Source: Geodermatophilus sp. TF02-6 (GTDB lineage: Bacteria > Actinomycetota > Actinomycetes > Mycobacteriales > Geodermatophilaceae). Taken from it: a stretch of DNA of 64,000 nt. Numbering within the stretch: position 1 is the first letter of the stretch; each line of letters starts with the position of its first letter. Under the pieces are notes generated by a model, which saw nothing but the letters and a program-made list of their open reading frames with translations, ran no database searches and had not been told where the DNA came from. The stretch spans positions 1 through 64,000 of the forward strand of contig NZ_QOHF01000010.1 of assembly GCF_003319115.1 (NCBI RefSeq). The letters are read 5' to 3'. The translations under genes were made by a program, and so were the position numbers. This document shows positions 44,986-52,538 of this stretch, in pieces.

Positions 44986-45831
44986 GTGCTGACCGTCGAC
45001 TACGACCTGCTCGACCTGCGGCCGGGCACGACCGTCCTCGACCTGGGCTGCGGCGAGGGCCGGCACGCCTTCGAGGCCTTCCGCCGCGGCGCGCGGGTGG
45101 TGGCGGTCGACTGGGGCGTCCCCGAGGTGGAGACGACCAAGCGCTGGCTCGCCGCGATCGCCGAGGCCGGGGAGGCGCCGGAGGGTGCCCCCTACGAGGT
45201 GGTGCGCGCCGACCTGCGGGCCCTGCCGGTGCCCGACGCCAGCGTCGACCGGGTGATCGCCTCCGAGGTGCTCGAGCACGTCCCCGACGACGTCACCGCG
45301 CTGGCCGAGATCGCCCGGGTGCTCAAGCCCGGCGGGCGGGTGGCGGTGAGCGTGCCGCGGTACTTGCCCGAGCGGGTCTGCTGGGCGCTGTCGGACGCCT
45401 ACCACGCCAACGAGGGCGGGCACGTGCGCATCTACCGCGGCGACGTGCTGCGCACCCGGCTCGCCGCCGCCGGCCTGGTGCCCGGGCGCCAGCACCACGC
45501 CCACGCGCTGCACGCGCCGTTCTGGTGGCTCAAGTGCGCCGTCGGCGTGGAGAAGGACACCGCCGCCGTCCGCGCCTACCACCGGCTGCTGGTCTGGGAC
45601 CTCGCGCGGCGGCCGTGGCCGACCCGCACCGCCGAGCGGCTGCTCGACCCGGTCCTCGGCAAGAGCCTGGTCGTCTACGCCGACAAGCCGCTCGCCGTGG
45701 CCGACGAGCCGCTCGCCGTCGAACCGGTCGCCGTCGAACCGGTCGCCGTCGAACCGGTCGCCGTCGAGCCGGTCGCCGCTGCGGACGAGCCGGTCGCCGC
45801 CGAGCCCGGTCTGGAGCGGACCACTGTCTGA
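44986..45831 (+). CDS. Class I SAM-dependent methyltransferase with C-terminal repeat tail
   Basis: A 281-residue methyltransferase. Motif I is TTVLDLGCGEGRHAFEA, with the acidic ribose contact in VVAVDWG, motif IV region ASVDRVIASEVLEHVPDD and motif V ARVLKPGGRVAVSVPR. The last ~45 residues are a tandem array of AVEP(V) units on a 15-base DNA repeat, not part of the fold. GTG at 44986 begins VLTVDYDLLDLRPGTTV. A short frame of 29 codons (44903-44992) bridges it to the glycosyltransferase gene and overlaps its start. This may be a leader peptide or the trace of a frameshifted longer N-terminus. Confidence 0.88.
   Translation: MLTVDYDLLDLRPGTTVLDLGCGEGRHAFEAFRRGARVVAVDWGVPEVETTKRWLAAIAEAGEAPEGAPYEVVRADLRALPVPDASVDRVIASEVLEHVPDDVTALAEIARVLKPGGRVAVSVPRYLPERVCWALSDAYHANEGGHVRIYRGDVLRTRLAAAGLVPGRQHHAHALHAPFWWLKCAVGVEKDTAAVRAYHRLLVWDLARRPWPTRTAERLLDPVLGKSLVVYADKPLAVADEPLAVEPVAVEPVAVEPVAVEPVAAADEPVAAEPGLERTTV
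45712..45780. repeat. 15-bp coding tandem repeat in methyltransferase tail
   Basis: Four consecutive 15-base units of the form [C/G]TCGCCGTCGA[A/G]CCG encode AVEPV repeats, followed by degenerate copies (VAAADEPVAAEP). The unit is a multiple of three, so copy-number change keeps the frame. Confidence 0.9.
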
Positions 45832-45853
45832 GCTGCTGCCCGAGCTGCCGGGG

Positions 45854-46918
45854 GTGCTCCGCGGGGAGCAGGTGCGCGCCACCGTCGCCGCGATCGCCGC
45901 GGAGCAGGAGGCCGACGGCGCGCTGCCCTGGTTCCGCGGCGGCCAGCTGGACCCGTGGGACTGCGTCGAGGCCGCGATGGCCCTCGACGTCGGCGGCGAG
46001 CACCAGCAGGCCCGCGCCGCCTACCGCTGGCTGGCCGGCCGGCAGCGGGCCGACGGGTCGTGGGCGGCGGAGTACCGGGCCGGCGTCGAGACCTCCCCCG
46101 CCGCGGAGAGCAACCACGCCGGCTACCTCGCCGTGGGGCTGTGGCACCGCTGGCTGTGCACCGGCGACGAGCAGCTGGTCGGCGAGCTGTGGCCGGTGGT
46201 GCGGCGCGGGCTGGACCTGGTCACCCGCATGCAGCTGCCCGGCGGCGCGGTGAGCTGGGCGCTGCGCCCCGACGGCACCCCCGACGACACGGCGCTGCTG
46301 ACCGGCAACGCCAGCCTGTTCCAGGCACTGCGCTGCGGCGTGGCGCTGGCCGGCCTGACCGGGCAGCCGCAGCCGGACTGGGAGCTGGCCGCCACCGACC
46401 TGGGCACCGCGCTGCGCACCCGGCCGGAGGCGTTCGCCGACCGCTCCCGCTGGTCGATGGACTGGTACTACCCGGTCCTCGGCGGGGCGGTCACCGGGTC
46501 GGCGGCGGCCGCCCGGCTGGCCGCCGACTGGGACCGCTTCGTCGTCCCCGGGCTGGGCGCCCGGTGCGTCGCCGACCGGCCGTGGGTGACCGGCGCGGAG
46601 ACCTGCGAGCTGGCGCTGGCGCTGGCCGCCGCGGGTCAGCCGGACGCCGCGGTCGAGCAGGTGGCGGCGATGCAGCACCTGCGCGCCGGCGACGGCTCCT
46701 ACTGGACCGGGTACGTCTTCGCCGACGACGCGCGCTGGCCGGTCGAGCGGACGACGTGGACCGCCGCGGCCGTCGTCCTGGCCGTCGACGCGCTCTGCGG
46801 CGCCACCGGGGCCTCGCGCCTGTTCACCGACCCCGGCGCGCTGCCCCCGGCCGGGACGGAGGGATCACAGGAGACGGCGGGTTGGCTGCCCGACGGCGCG
46901 GGCAGGGGCACCCCGTGA
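45854..46918 (+). CDS. Alpha/alpha-toroid (prenyltransferase/squalene-oxidase repeat-like) protein
   Basis: A 354-residue all-helical protein with repeated toroid-type motifs such as DCVEAAMALDVGGEHQQARA, YRWLAGRQRADGSWAAEYRA, CELALALAAAGQPDAAVEQV and AGDGSYWTGYVF. The QxxDGSW-like elements resemble the QW motifs of terpene cyclases and prenyltransferase repeats. Many such proteins are glycan-acting or of unknown activity. The substrate is not assignable. The GTG at 45854 is the first candidate in frame; the true start could lie slightly upstream in the 22-base gap to the methyltransferase. Its stop overlaps the next glycosyltransferase start (GTGA). Confidence 0.75.
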   Translation: MLRGEQVRATVAAIAAEQEADGALPWFRGGQLDPWDCVEAAMALDVGGEHQQARAAYRWLAGRQRADGSWAAEYRAGVETSPAAESNHAGYLAVGLWHRWLCTGDEQLVGELWPVVRRGLDLVTRMQLPGGAVSWALRPDGTPDDTALLTGNASLFQALRCGVALAGLTGQPQPDWELAATDLGTALRTRPEAFADRSRWSMDWYYPVLGGAVTGSAAAARLAADWDRFVVPGLGARCVADRPWVTGAETCELALALAAAGQPDAAVEQVAAMQHLRAGDGSYWTGYVFADDARWPVERTTWTAAAVVLAVDALCGATGASRLFTDPGALPPAGTEGSQETAGWLPDGAGRGTP

Positions 46919-47763
46919 GCACCTCCGCCGACGTCGCCGTCGTCGTCATGAGCCGCAACCGCCGCGACGACCTCCTCGCCACGCTGCCCCGGCACGAGGC
47001 CCCGGTCGTGCTGGTCGACAACGCCTCCACCGACGGCACGGTCGCGGCGGTGCGGGCGGCCCTGCCGGAGGTGACCGTCGTCCCGCTGGAGCGCAACGTC
47101 GGGTCCTACGCCCGCACGCTCGGTGTCGAGCGCGTCGGCAGCGAGTTCGTGGCCTTCGCCGACGACGACTCGTGGTGGGCGCCCGGCGACCTCGCCCGCG
47201 CCGTGGCCGTGATGCGCGCGCACCCGCGGCTGGCGGTGCTCAACGCCCGGGTCCTGGTCGGCCCCGACGAGCGGCTCGACCCCTTCTGCAGCGAGCTGGC
47301 GCGCAGCCCGCTGGGCACGCCGGCCGACCTGCCCGGCCCGGCGCTGCTGGGCTTCCTCGCCTGCGGCGCGATGGTGCGCACCGAGGCCTTCCTGGCCGTG
47401 GGCGGGTTCGACCCCGTCGTCCGCTTCCCCGGCGAGGAGGAGCGGCTGGCCCTCGACCTGGCCGCCGCCGGATGGGGCATGGCCTACGTCGACGAGGTCA
47501 CCGTGCACCACCACCCGTCGGCCCGGCGGCACCCGCCCGAGCAGCGGCGGACGGCGATCTGGCGCAGCCGACTGCTCACCGCGGTGATGCGCCGGCCCGC
47601 GCCGGAGGTGGCCCGCCTGGTCGGACAGGCCCTCCGCGCCGGCGGGCCGGAGCGGCGGGCGCTGCTGCGGGCCCTGCCCGACCTGCCGGCCGCGCTGCGC
47701 CGGCGCCGGCCGATCCCGCCCGCAGTCCGCGCCGACCTGCGCGTCCTGGCCGGTGCGCGGTGA
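46915..47763 (+). CDS. Glycosyltransferase family 2 protein (first of two)
   Basis: A 282-residue GT-A enzyme. Features are VAVVVMSRNRRDDLLATL, VLVDNASTDGTVAAVRAAL (nucleotide-sugar binding), and FVAFADDDSWWAPGDLARAV with the DDD metal/UDP motif. GFDPVVRFPGEEERLALDLA carries the putative catalytic acid (EEE). Overlapping start and stop codons link it to the toroid gene before it and to a paralogous glycosyltransferase after it. It likely adds one sugar of the glycan made by this cluster. Confidence 0.9.
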   Translation: MSTSADVAVVVMSRNRRDDLLATLPRHEAPVVLVDNASTDGTVAAVRAALPEVTVVPLERNVGSYARTLGVERVGSEFVAFADDDSWWAPGDLARAVAVMRAHPRLAVLNARVLVGPDERLDPFCSELARSPLGTPADLPGPALLGFLACGAMVRTEAFLAVGGFDPVVRFPGEEERLALDLAAAGWGMAYVDEVTVHHHPSARRHPPEQRRTAIWRSRLLTAVMRRPAPEVARLVGQALRAGGPERRALLRALPDLPAALRRRRPIPPAVRADLRVLAGAR

Positions 47764-48896
47764 CGGCCACCCAGGAGGAGGGCCCTGCCCCCCACTCCTC
47801 GCCCGCTCGCCGGCCCCTCGAAGGACCCCCTCCTGCCCACCCCTCGGAGAAGGATCCCTCGAAGGACCCCTCGCCCCCCACCGCTCACGAGCTCGCGGCG
47901 GGCCCCTGCGAGGGGCCGCCTCGCAGGCTCGCGGCGAGCCTCGGGACGGGGCCTGCCCGGGAGGGGGCCGAGGACGGGGTCCTTCGACTGCAGGAGGGCC
48001 GCCCCGACCCGCGCGTCTCGGTCGTCGTCATCACCCACCAGCGCCGCGACGAGGTGCTGCTCGCCCTGTCCCGGCTGCGCGCCCTGCCCGAGCAGCCGCA
48101 CGTCGTCGTCGTGGACAACGGCTCGACCGACGGGACGGCGGCGGCGGTCGCCGCGCACTTCCCCGAGGTGGAGCTGGTGGCCAGCCCGGAGAACCTGGGC
48201 GCGATCGGGCGCAACCTCGGCGTCGCCCGGGTGGACACCCCCTACGTCGCCTTCTGCGACGACGACACGTGGTGGGACCCGGGCTCGCTGCGCGCCGCGG
48301 TCGACACCCTCGACGCGCACCCGCGCCTGGCGGTGGTGACCGCGCGGATCCTCGTCGAGCCCGGCGGGGCTGAGGACCCGATCGTGCCCGAGCTGCGCGA
48401 CTCCCCCGTCCGCGGGGCCGACTGGCTGCCCGGCCCGGCGCTGGGCTCCTTCCTCGCCGGCGCCTCGGTGCTGCGCCGGGACGCCTTCACCGAGGTCGGC
48501 GGCTTCTCCGAGCGGCTGTGGCTGGGCGGTGAGGAGGAGCTCATGGCCGGCGACCTGGCCGCCGCCGGGTGGGAGCTGTGCTACCTGCCGGCCCTGACCG
48601 TGCACCACCAGGCCAGCACCGCCCGGGACCCGCACAAGCGCCGCCGCGACGGCATCCGCAACACCCTGTGGACGACGTGGCTGCGCCGGCCCCTGCGCCC
48701 GGCGCTGCGCCGCACCGGGCACCTGCTGCGGACCGTCCCCCGCGACCGGCTGAGCGTGCTAGCCGTGCTCGACGCGCTGCGCGGGCTGCCCTGGGTGCTG
48801 CGCGAGCGCCAGGTGCTGCCGCCGCACGCCGAGGCCCGCTTCGCCGCGCTGGAGCACGCCCAGCGGACCTCCACCGCCCGCCGCTACGTCAGCTGA
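47760..48896 (+). CDS. Glycosyltransferase family 2 protein (second) with a low-complexity N-terminal insert
   Basis: A 378-residue protein whose GT-A domain starts only at about residue 83 (RVSVVVITHQRRDEVLLALS). It then follows the same motif order as its neighbour: VVVDNGSTDGTAAAVAAHFP, VAFCDDDTWWDPGSLRAAVD and LWLGGEEELMAGDLAAAGW. The first ~80 residues are a Pro/Ser/Gly-rich run (PPPAHPSEKDPSKDPSPPTA and similar) encoded by GC-rich repetitive DNA. A 17-base word of this DNA recurs inside copA. The paralogue next door has no such region, so an in-frame repeat insertion is likely. The GTG overlaps the previous stop. Confidence 0.88.
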   Translation: MTATQEEGPAPHSSPARRPLEGPPPAHPSEKDPSKDPSPPTAHELAAGPCEGPPRRLAASLGTGPAREGAEDGVLRLQEGRPDPRVSVVVITHQRRDEVLLALSRLRALPEQPHVVVVDNGSTDGTAAAVAAHFPEVELVASPENLGAIGRNLGVARVDTPYVAFCDDDTWWDPGSLRAAVDTLDAHPRLAVVTARILVEPGGAEDPIVPELRDSPVRGADWLPGPALGSFLAGASVLRRDAFTEVGGFSERLWLGGEEELMAGDLAAAGWELCYLPALTVHHQASTARDPHKRRRDGIRNTLWTTWLRRPLRPALRRTGHLLRTVPRDRLSVLAVLDALRGLPWVLRERQVLPPHAEARFAALEHAQRTSTARRYVS

Positions 48897-48903
48897 CCGG
48901 CCA

Positions 48904-48962
48904 GGCATGGGAAGCGATACATGCGTCTGCGGCGCCCGGACGCACGTATTGCTTCCCATGCC
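48904..48962. terminator. Long inverted repeat between convergent genes
   Basis: Arms of 24 bases (from GGCATGGGAAGCGATACATG on the left to its complement on the right) differ at two positions and enclose an 11-base loop. It starts eight bases after the glycosyltransferase stop and ends 40 bases before the methyltransferase stop on the other strand. It is AT-richer and longer than the other hairpins here. Confidence 0.7.
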
Positions 48963-49002
48963 CACGAGGGAGTGGGGGCGTCCGCGCCGCCCGCCCGCCC
49001 GC

Positions 49003-49620
49003 TCAGCGGTCGCGGCGCAGCAGCCGCAGCGACCCGGTGCCCGGCAGCTCGGCGAACTCCCCCGACGCCAGCACCCGCCGGTAGACCCCGTAGGGCGCCT
49101 GCCCGCCGTCGGCCGGGTCGGGGAAGACGTCGTGGATGGCCAGCGTGCCGCCGACGGCGAGCTTGGCCACCCAGGCGTCCTGGTCGCGGCGGGCGGACTC
49201 CTCGGTGTGGCTGCCGTCGAGGAACAGCAGCGCCAGCGGGGTGGCCCACAGCGGGGCGAGGACCTCCGAGCGGGCGACGACGGCGATGACGACGTCCTCG
49301 GCGCCGGCGTCGGCGACGGTCCGGCGGAACCGCGGCAGGGTGTCGACCAGCCCGACGGCGGGGTCGACCAGCGACGGGTCGTGGTACTCCCAACCCGGCT
49401 GGTGCTCCTCGGACCCGCGGTGGTGGTCGACGGTGACCACGCACCGGCCGGTCGCGCGGGCCGCCGCGGCGAGGTAGAGCGCGGACCTGCCCATCCAGCT
49501 GCCCACCTCCAGCAGCGGCCCGGGGACGGCGACGGCGCGGGCGGCCTCGTACAGCGCCGTCCCCTCGTCGTCGGGCATGAAGCCGGGGGCGGCGCGGGCG
49601 GCGGCGAGCAGGTCGGACAC
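49003..49620 (-). CDS. Class I SAM-dependent methyltransferase (Methyltransf_24 type)
   Basis: A 205-residue protein with a Rossmann-type SAM site. GPLLEVGSWMGRSALYLAAA is motif I (VGSWMG), CVVTVDHHRGSEEHQPGWEY follows, then LLFLDGSHTEESARRDQDAW and GGTLAIHDVFPDP. The DGSH and HD..P pattern is typical of the metal-aided class 24 family that often methylates sugars or lipid-linked glycans. It therefore fits the adjacent glycosyltransferase cluster although it is on the opposite strand. GTG at 49620 has GGAGGG at good spacing, and an upstream ATG at 49638 is an alternative. Confidence 0.85.
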   Translation of the reverse strand: MSDLLAAARAAPGFMPDDEGTALYEAARAVAVPGPLLEVGSWMGRSALYLAAAARATGRCVVTVDHHRGSEEHQPGWEYHDPSLVDPAVGLVDTLPRFRRTVADAGAEDVVIAVVARSEVLAPLWATPLALLFLDGSHTEESARRDQDAWVAKLAVGGTLAIHDVFPDPADGGQAPYGVYRRVLASGEFAELPGTGSLRLLRRDR

Positions 49621-49696
49621 GGTCCCACCCTCCCTCATCGGGCCACCCACGCGCGGGGCGGTCGTCCGCCGCTCGGTCGCCGCGCCGGCGGTCGGG

Positions 49697-50068
49697 TCAG
49701 TCCGCCTCCTCGACCGGGAAGCGCAGCCACAGCCCGGACAGCTGCAGCGGCCGGGCCACCGTCGCCGGCGGGGCGACCAGCACGACGTCGACACCGCGCG
49801 GCTGCCCGAGCTTCTGCAGCTGCACCAGCACCGCGATGCCGGCGGAGTTGAGGTAGGTGACCCCGCGCAGGTCGAGGCGCACCCGTTGCAGGGAGGGCCG
49901 GCCGAGCAGGAGGTCGGTCATCGTCCGGACCAGGGGGCGCCGGGCGTCCTCGGTCAGCTCCCCGGTGAGGGTCAGGGTGGCGACGTCGCCGTCCAGCACG
50001 GAGGTGACCTGCGGCGCGCCGGGGGGCTCGTCCCCGTCGGGGGTCGGTGCGGTCGTCGGCTCGTCCAC
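49697..50068 (-). CDS. STAS-domain anti-sigma factor antagonist
   Basis: A 123-residue protein with an N-terminal Pro/Thr/Asp-rich tail and a single STAS domain (about residues 22-118). The phosphorylatable Ser lies in the loop VTYLNSAGIAVLVQLQKLG. Such proteins bind RsbW-like kinases in their unphosphorylated form and free a sigma factor. A possible kinase partner is encoded 15 kb away at 34869. It lies 76 bases before the methyltransferase gene and 29 bases after the M20 hydrolase on the same strand. Confidence 0.85.
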   Translation of the reverse strand: MDEPTTAPTPDGDEPPGAPQVTSVLDGDVATLTLTGELTEDARRPLVRTMTDLLLGRPSLQRVRLDLRGVTYLNSAGIAVLVQLQKLGQPRGVDVVLVAPPATVARPLQLSGLWLRFPVEEAD

Positions 50069-50097
50069 GTCCCCCGGGTAGCCGCACCGGGCCGGGT

Positions 50098-51333
50098 TCA
50101 CACCCCTCGGCCGGGTGGCGGCACCGGGCCGTGCAGCCCGGCGGCGCCGAGGTAGCCGGCGAGCAGCGCCAGGGCGGCCTGCCGGACGGTGTCGTCGGGG
50201 GGCAGGAAGCGCGGGGAGTGCAGGCCCGGCCGCCGGCCGGCCGCGTCGGGCTCCCCGCCGTCGACGCCGAGGAAGAGCATCAGGCCCGGCCGGTCGGTGC
50301 ACAGGTGGGCGAAGTCGTCGCTGCCGAACGACCGGAAGGTGTCGTCGACCTGCGCACCGGCCCGCTCGAGCCACGGGACGGCGGCCCGCGCCAGGTCGGG
50401 GTCGTTGCGCAGCACCGGGTCGGACACCCGGATGTCGACGTCGGCGGTGCAGCCGTGAGCCGCCGCGGTGTGCCGGGCCACCTCCTCGATCGCCGCGTGC
50501 AGCACGACGCGGTCCTCGGGTCGCAGGGTCCGCAGCCCGCCACGGGCCCGGGCGGTGTCGGGTACCACGTTGAACGCCGAGCCGGCCGCCAGCTGGGTGA
50601 CCGCGAGCACCGCGCCGACCACCGGGTCGACCCGGGAGGGCACCCGGGCGTGCAGCGCGACGACGACCGCGGCGAGGGCCAGCACCGGGTCGGCCGTGGT
50701 GTGCGGGTAGGCGCCGTGCCCGCCGTGCCCGCGGACGGTGACCGTGACGTGGTCGACCGCGGCGTTCACCGGCCCGGCGGTCGCCGCCACCACGCCCGCG
50801 GGCAGCTGCGGCTGCACGTGCACGCCCACGACCGCGCCCACGCCCTCCTCGTCCAGGACGCCGGACGCCGCGACGTCCCGCCCGCCCGACGGCTCCCCCT
50901 CCTCGCGCGGCTGCAGCACGGCGAGCACCGGCGCCGGGCCGCCGACGCGCCGGACCGCCCGGCAGACCGCGACCAGCGCGGCGAGGTGGACGTCGTGCCC
51001 GCAGGCGTGCATCACCCCGCCCGACGCCGCCCACGGGACGCCGGTCGCCTCGGCCACCGCCAGGCCGTCCAGCTCGGCCCGCAGCGCCACGGTCGGCGCC
51101 GCGCCGGAGTGCACCCGCACCACCCGCCCGGTGACCGCCGCCGGCCGCCCCTCCCCCGCGTCCAGCGCGGCGACCACCGCCGCCGTGGTGTCCTCCTCCC
51201 GGCCGGACGACCGGGGGTCGGCGTGCAGCCGCCGGCGCAGCCGCACCGCGCCCGGCACCTCGGCCCGCACGGCGTCGGCCAGCAGCTGGTGCCAGGCCCC
51301 GAGCGACGCCGGGACCGAGGCGGGTCCGCTCAC
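50098..51333 (-). CDS. M20-family amidohydrolase (peptidase D-like)
   Basis: A 411-residue zinc amidohydrolase of the IAA-amino acid/hippurate hydrolase branch. Metal ligands appear in MHACGHDVHLAALVAVCRAV and in VLQPREEGEPSGGRDV (the catalytic Glu pair), with a later FGSDDFAHL site. The first part has the typical R..lHa(d)P..sg.E..T pattern. It would remove an amino acid or acyl group from an amide. Its start overlaps the upstream amidohydrolase stop (GTGA). Together with that gene and the permease it forms an operon opposite a glutamine-synthetase homologue. Confidence 0.88.
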   Translation of the reverse strand: MSGPASVPASLGAWHQLLADAVRAEVPGAVRLRRRLHADPRSSGREEDTTAAVVAALDAGEGRPAAVTGRVVRVHSGAAPTVALRAELDGLAVAEATGVPWAASGGVMHACGHDVHLAALVAVCRAVRRVGGPAPVLAVLQPREEGEPSGGRDVAASGVLDEEGVGAVVGVHVQPQLPAGVVAATAGPVNAAVDHVTVTVRGHGGHGAYPHTTADPVLALAAVVVALHARVPSRVDPVVGAVLAVTQLAAGSAFNVVPDTARARGGLRTLRPEDRVVLHAAIEEVARHTAAAHGCTADVDIRVSDPVLRNDPDLARAAVPWLERAGAQVDDTFRSFGSDDFAHLCTDRPGLMLFLGVDGGEPDAAGRRPGLHSPRFLPPDDTVRQAALALLAGYLGAAGLHGPVPPPGRGV

Positions 51334-52538
51334 CGGTCGCCGAGCCGGTCGCCGAGCCGGTCGCCGAGCCGGTACGCGCGGACGGCGTTGCCCGAGCCGA
51401 TCGCCGCGGCGATGCGCAGCGCGTCGGCCGCCGTCCAGTCGTCGTCGGCGACCCCGGCGGCGAGCAGCCTCCCGAGCGCCCGGCGGAACAGCGCGGCGGC
51501 GAGCAGGTACAGCTCGCCCAGCCCGAAGGCGTCGGTCGAGAAGAGCACCTTGCCGAACGGCGCCAGCTCCAGCAGCTCGGCCAGCAGCACGTCCGCCCGC
51601 CGCCCGAGGTTGTGCGTGGCCAGGCCGACGTCGACGAACACGTGCGGGAAGACCTGCGCCAGGTAGCCGGCGTTGCGGTGGAACGGGTAGTTGTGCAGCA
51701 GCATGACCGGCACGCCGGTCGGTGCGGTGGCCCGCAGCAGGCCGGTGAGCAGCAGCGGGTCGCAGCGGTGCAGGTCGACGTCGGCGTCGCCGTAGCCGAC
51801 GTGGAACTGCACCGGCAGGCCGAGGTCGACCCCGCACCAGACGAGGAAGCGGTGCAGCACCGGGTCGGCGACCCGCAGCCGGCCGCCGCGGTCGACGGCG
51901 CGCAGCAGGGCACCGGCGGCAGCGGCGACCTCGGCCTCGTCCGGGCGGGCGCCGTCGAGGTCCAGGCCGACCCGGTAGGCGGCGATCGACTTCACCCCGA
52001 CGGCGCCGGTGCAGCGCTCGGCGAGCCGGGCCCGGAAGGACCCGGCGAACGCCGCGGCCGAGCAGCCGGCGCCGAGCACCTCCTCGGCCACCGCCTCCAG
52101 CCGCACCACCTCGCCGGCCGTGCCGCCGCCGAGCGCGGCCAGCTCCTCCGGCGCGGTGACCGGCTCGGGCAGGTAGCCGGTGTCGACGCAGAAGGTGGCG
52201 ATCCCGGTGGCCGCCACCATGCGGCGGTCGACCTCGGCCCACCCGAGCTCGGCCCGGCGGGCCAGGTACTCCGCCACGGGGGCGTGCGGCGCCAGGTCCA
52301 GCACCGGGGCGCACCAGCGGCGCAGCGCCAGCCCGATCTGCGAGTCGAACAGCGACCCGCCGAGCGGGCCCGGCCGGTCGGCCGCGGAGGGCCAGTCGGC
52401 CTCGGTGAGCAGCGCCTCGAACCCCGTGGGGTCCAGGTCGCGGGTGACCAGCCCGTGGCAGTGGTGGTCGACCAGCGGGAGGGCGGCCAGCTCCTCCTCC
52501 AGCGACTCCGGATCCAGTGACTCGGTGGGGCCGCTCAC
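51330..52538 (-). CDS. Amidohydrolase of the FluG/uronate-isomerase-like (amidohydrolase_2) type
   Basis: A 402-residue TIM-barrel hydrolase. It begins LPLVDHHCHGLVTRDLDPTG with the HxH metal pair, and has LPVQFHVGYGDADVDLHRCD, MLLHNYPFHRNAGYLAQVFP and LFSTDAFGLGELYLL (Asp ligand). In fungi FluG fuses such a domain to glutamine synthetase I. Here a glutamine-synthetase homologue is encoded 1.7 kb away, divergently, so the two probably act in one path. The C-terminus ends in LGDR repeated three times on a 12-base DNA repeat. Junctions with the M20 and permease genes overlap. Confidence 0.85.
   Translation of the reverse strand: MSGPTESLDPESLEEELAALPLVDHHCHGLVTRDLDPTGFEALLTEADWPSAADRPGPLGGSLFDSQIGLALRRWCAPVLDLAPHAPVAEYLARRAELGWAEVDRRMVAATGIATFCVDTGYLPEPVTAPEELAALGGGTAGEVVRLEAVAEEVLGAGCSAAAFAGSFRARLAERCTGAVGVKSIAAYRVGLDLDGARPDEAEVAAAAGALLRAVDRGGRLRVADPVLHRFLVWCGVDLGLPVQFHVGYGDADVDLHRCDPLLLTGLLRATAPTGVPVMLLHNYPFHRNAGYLAQVFPHVFVDVGLATHNLGRRADVLLAELLELAPFGKVLFSTDAFGLGELYLLAAALFRRALGRLLAAGVADDDWTAADALRIAAAIGSGNAVRAYRLGDRLGDRLGDR

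Noticed and set aside
44903-44992. 29-codon frame between the glycosyltransferase and methyltransferase as a real gene
   Set aside because: Only an open frame supports it. It is mentioned as a possible leader or frameshift trace in the methyltransferase entry and not listed as a gene.
45712-45780. Repeat array as a CRISPR
   Set aside because: The units are contiguous, 15 bases long, coding and in frame, with no spacers.
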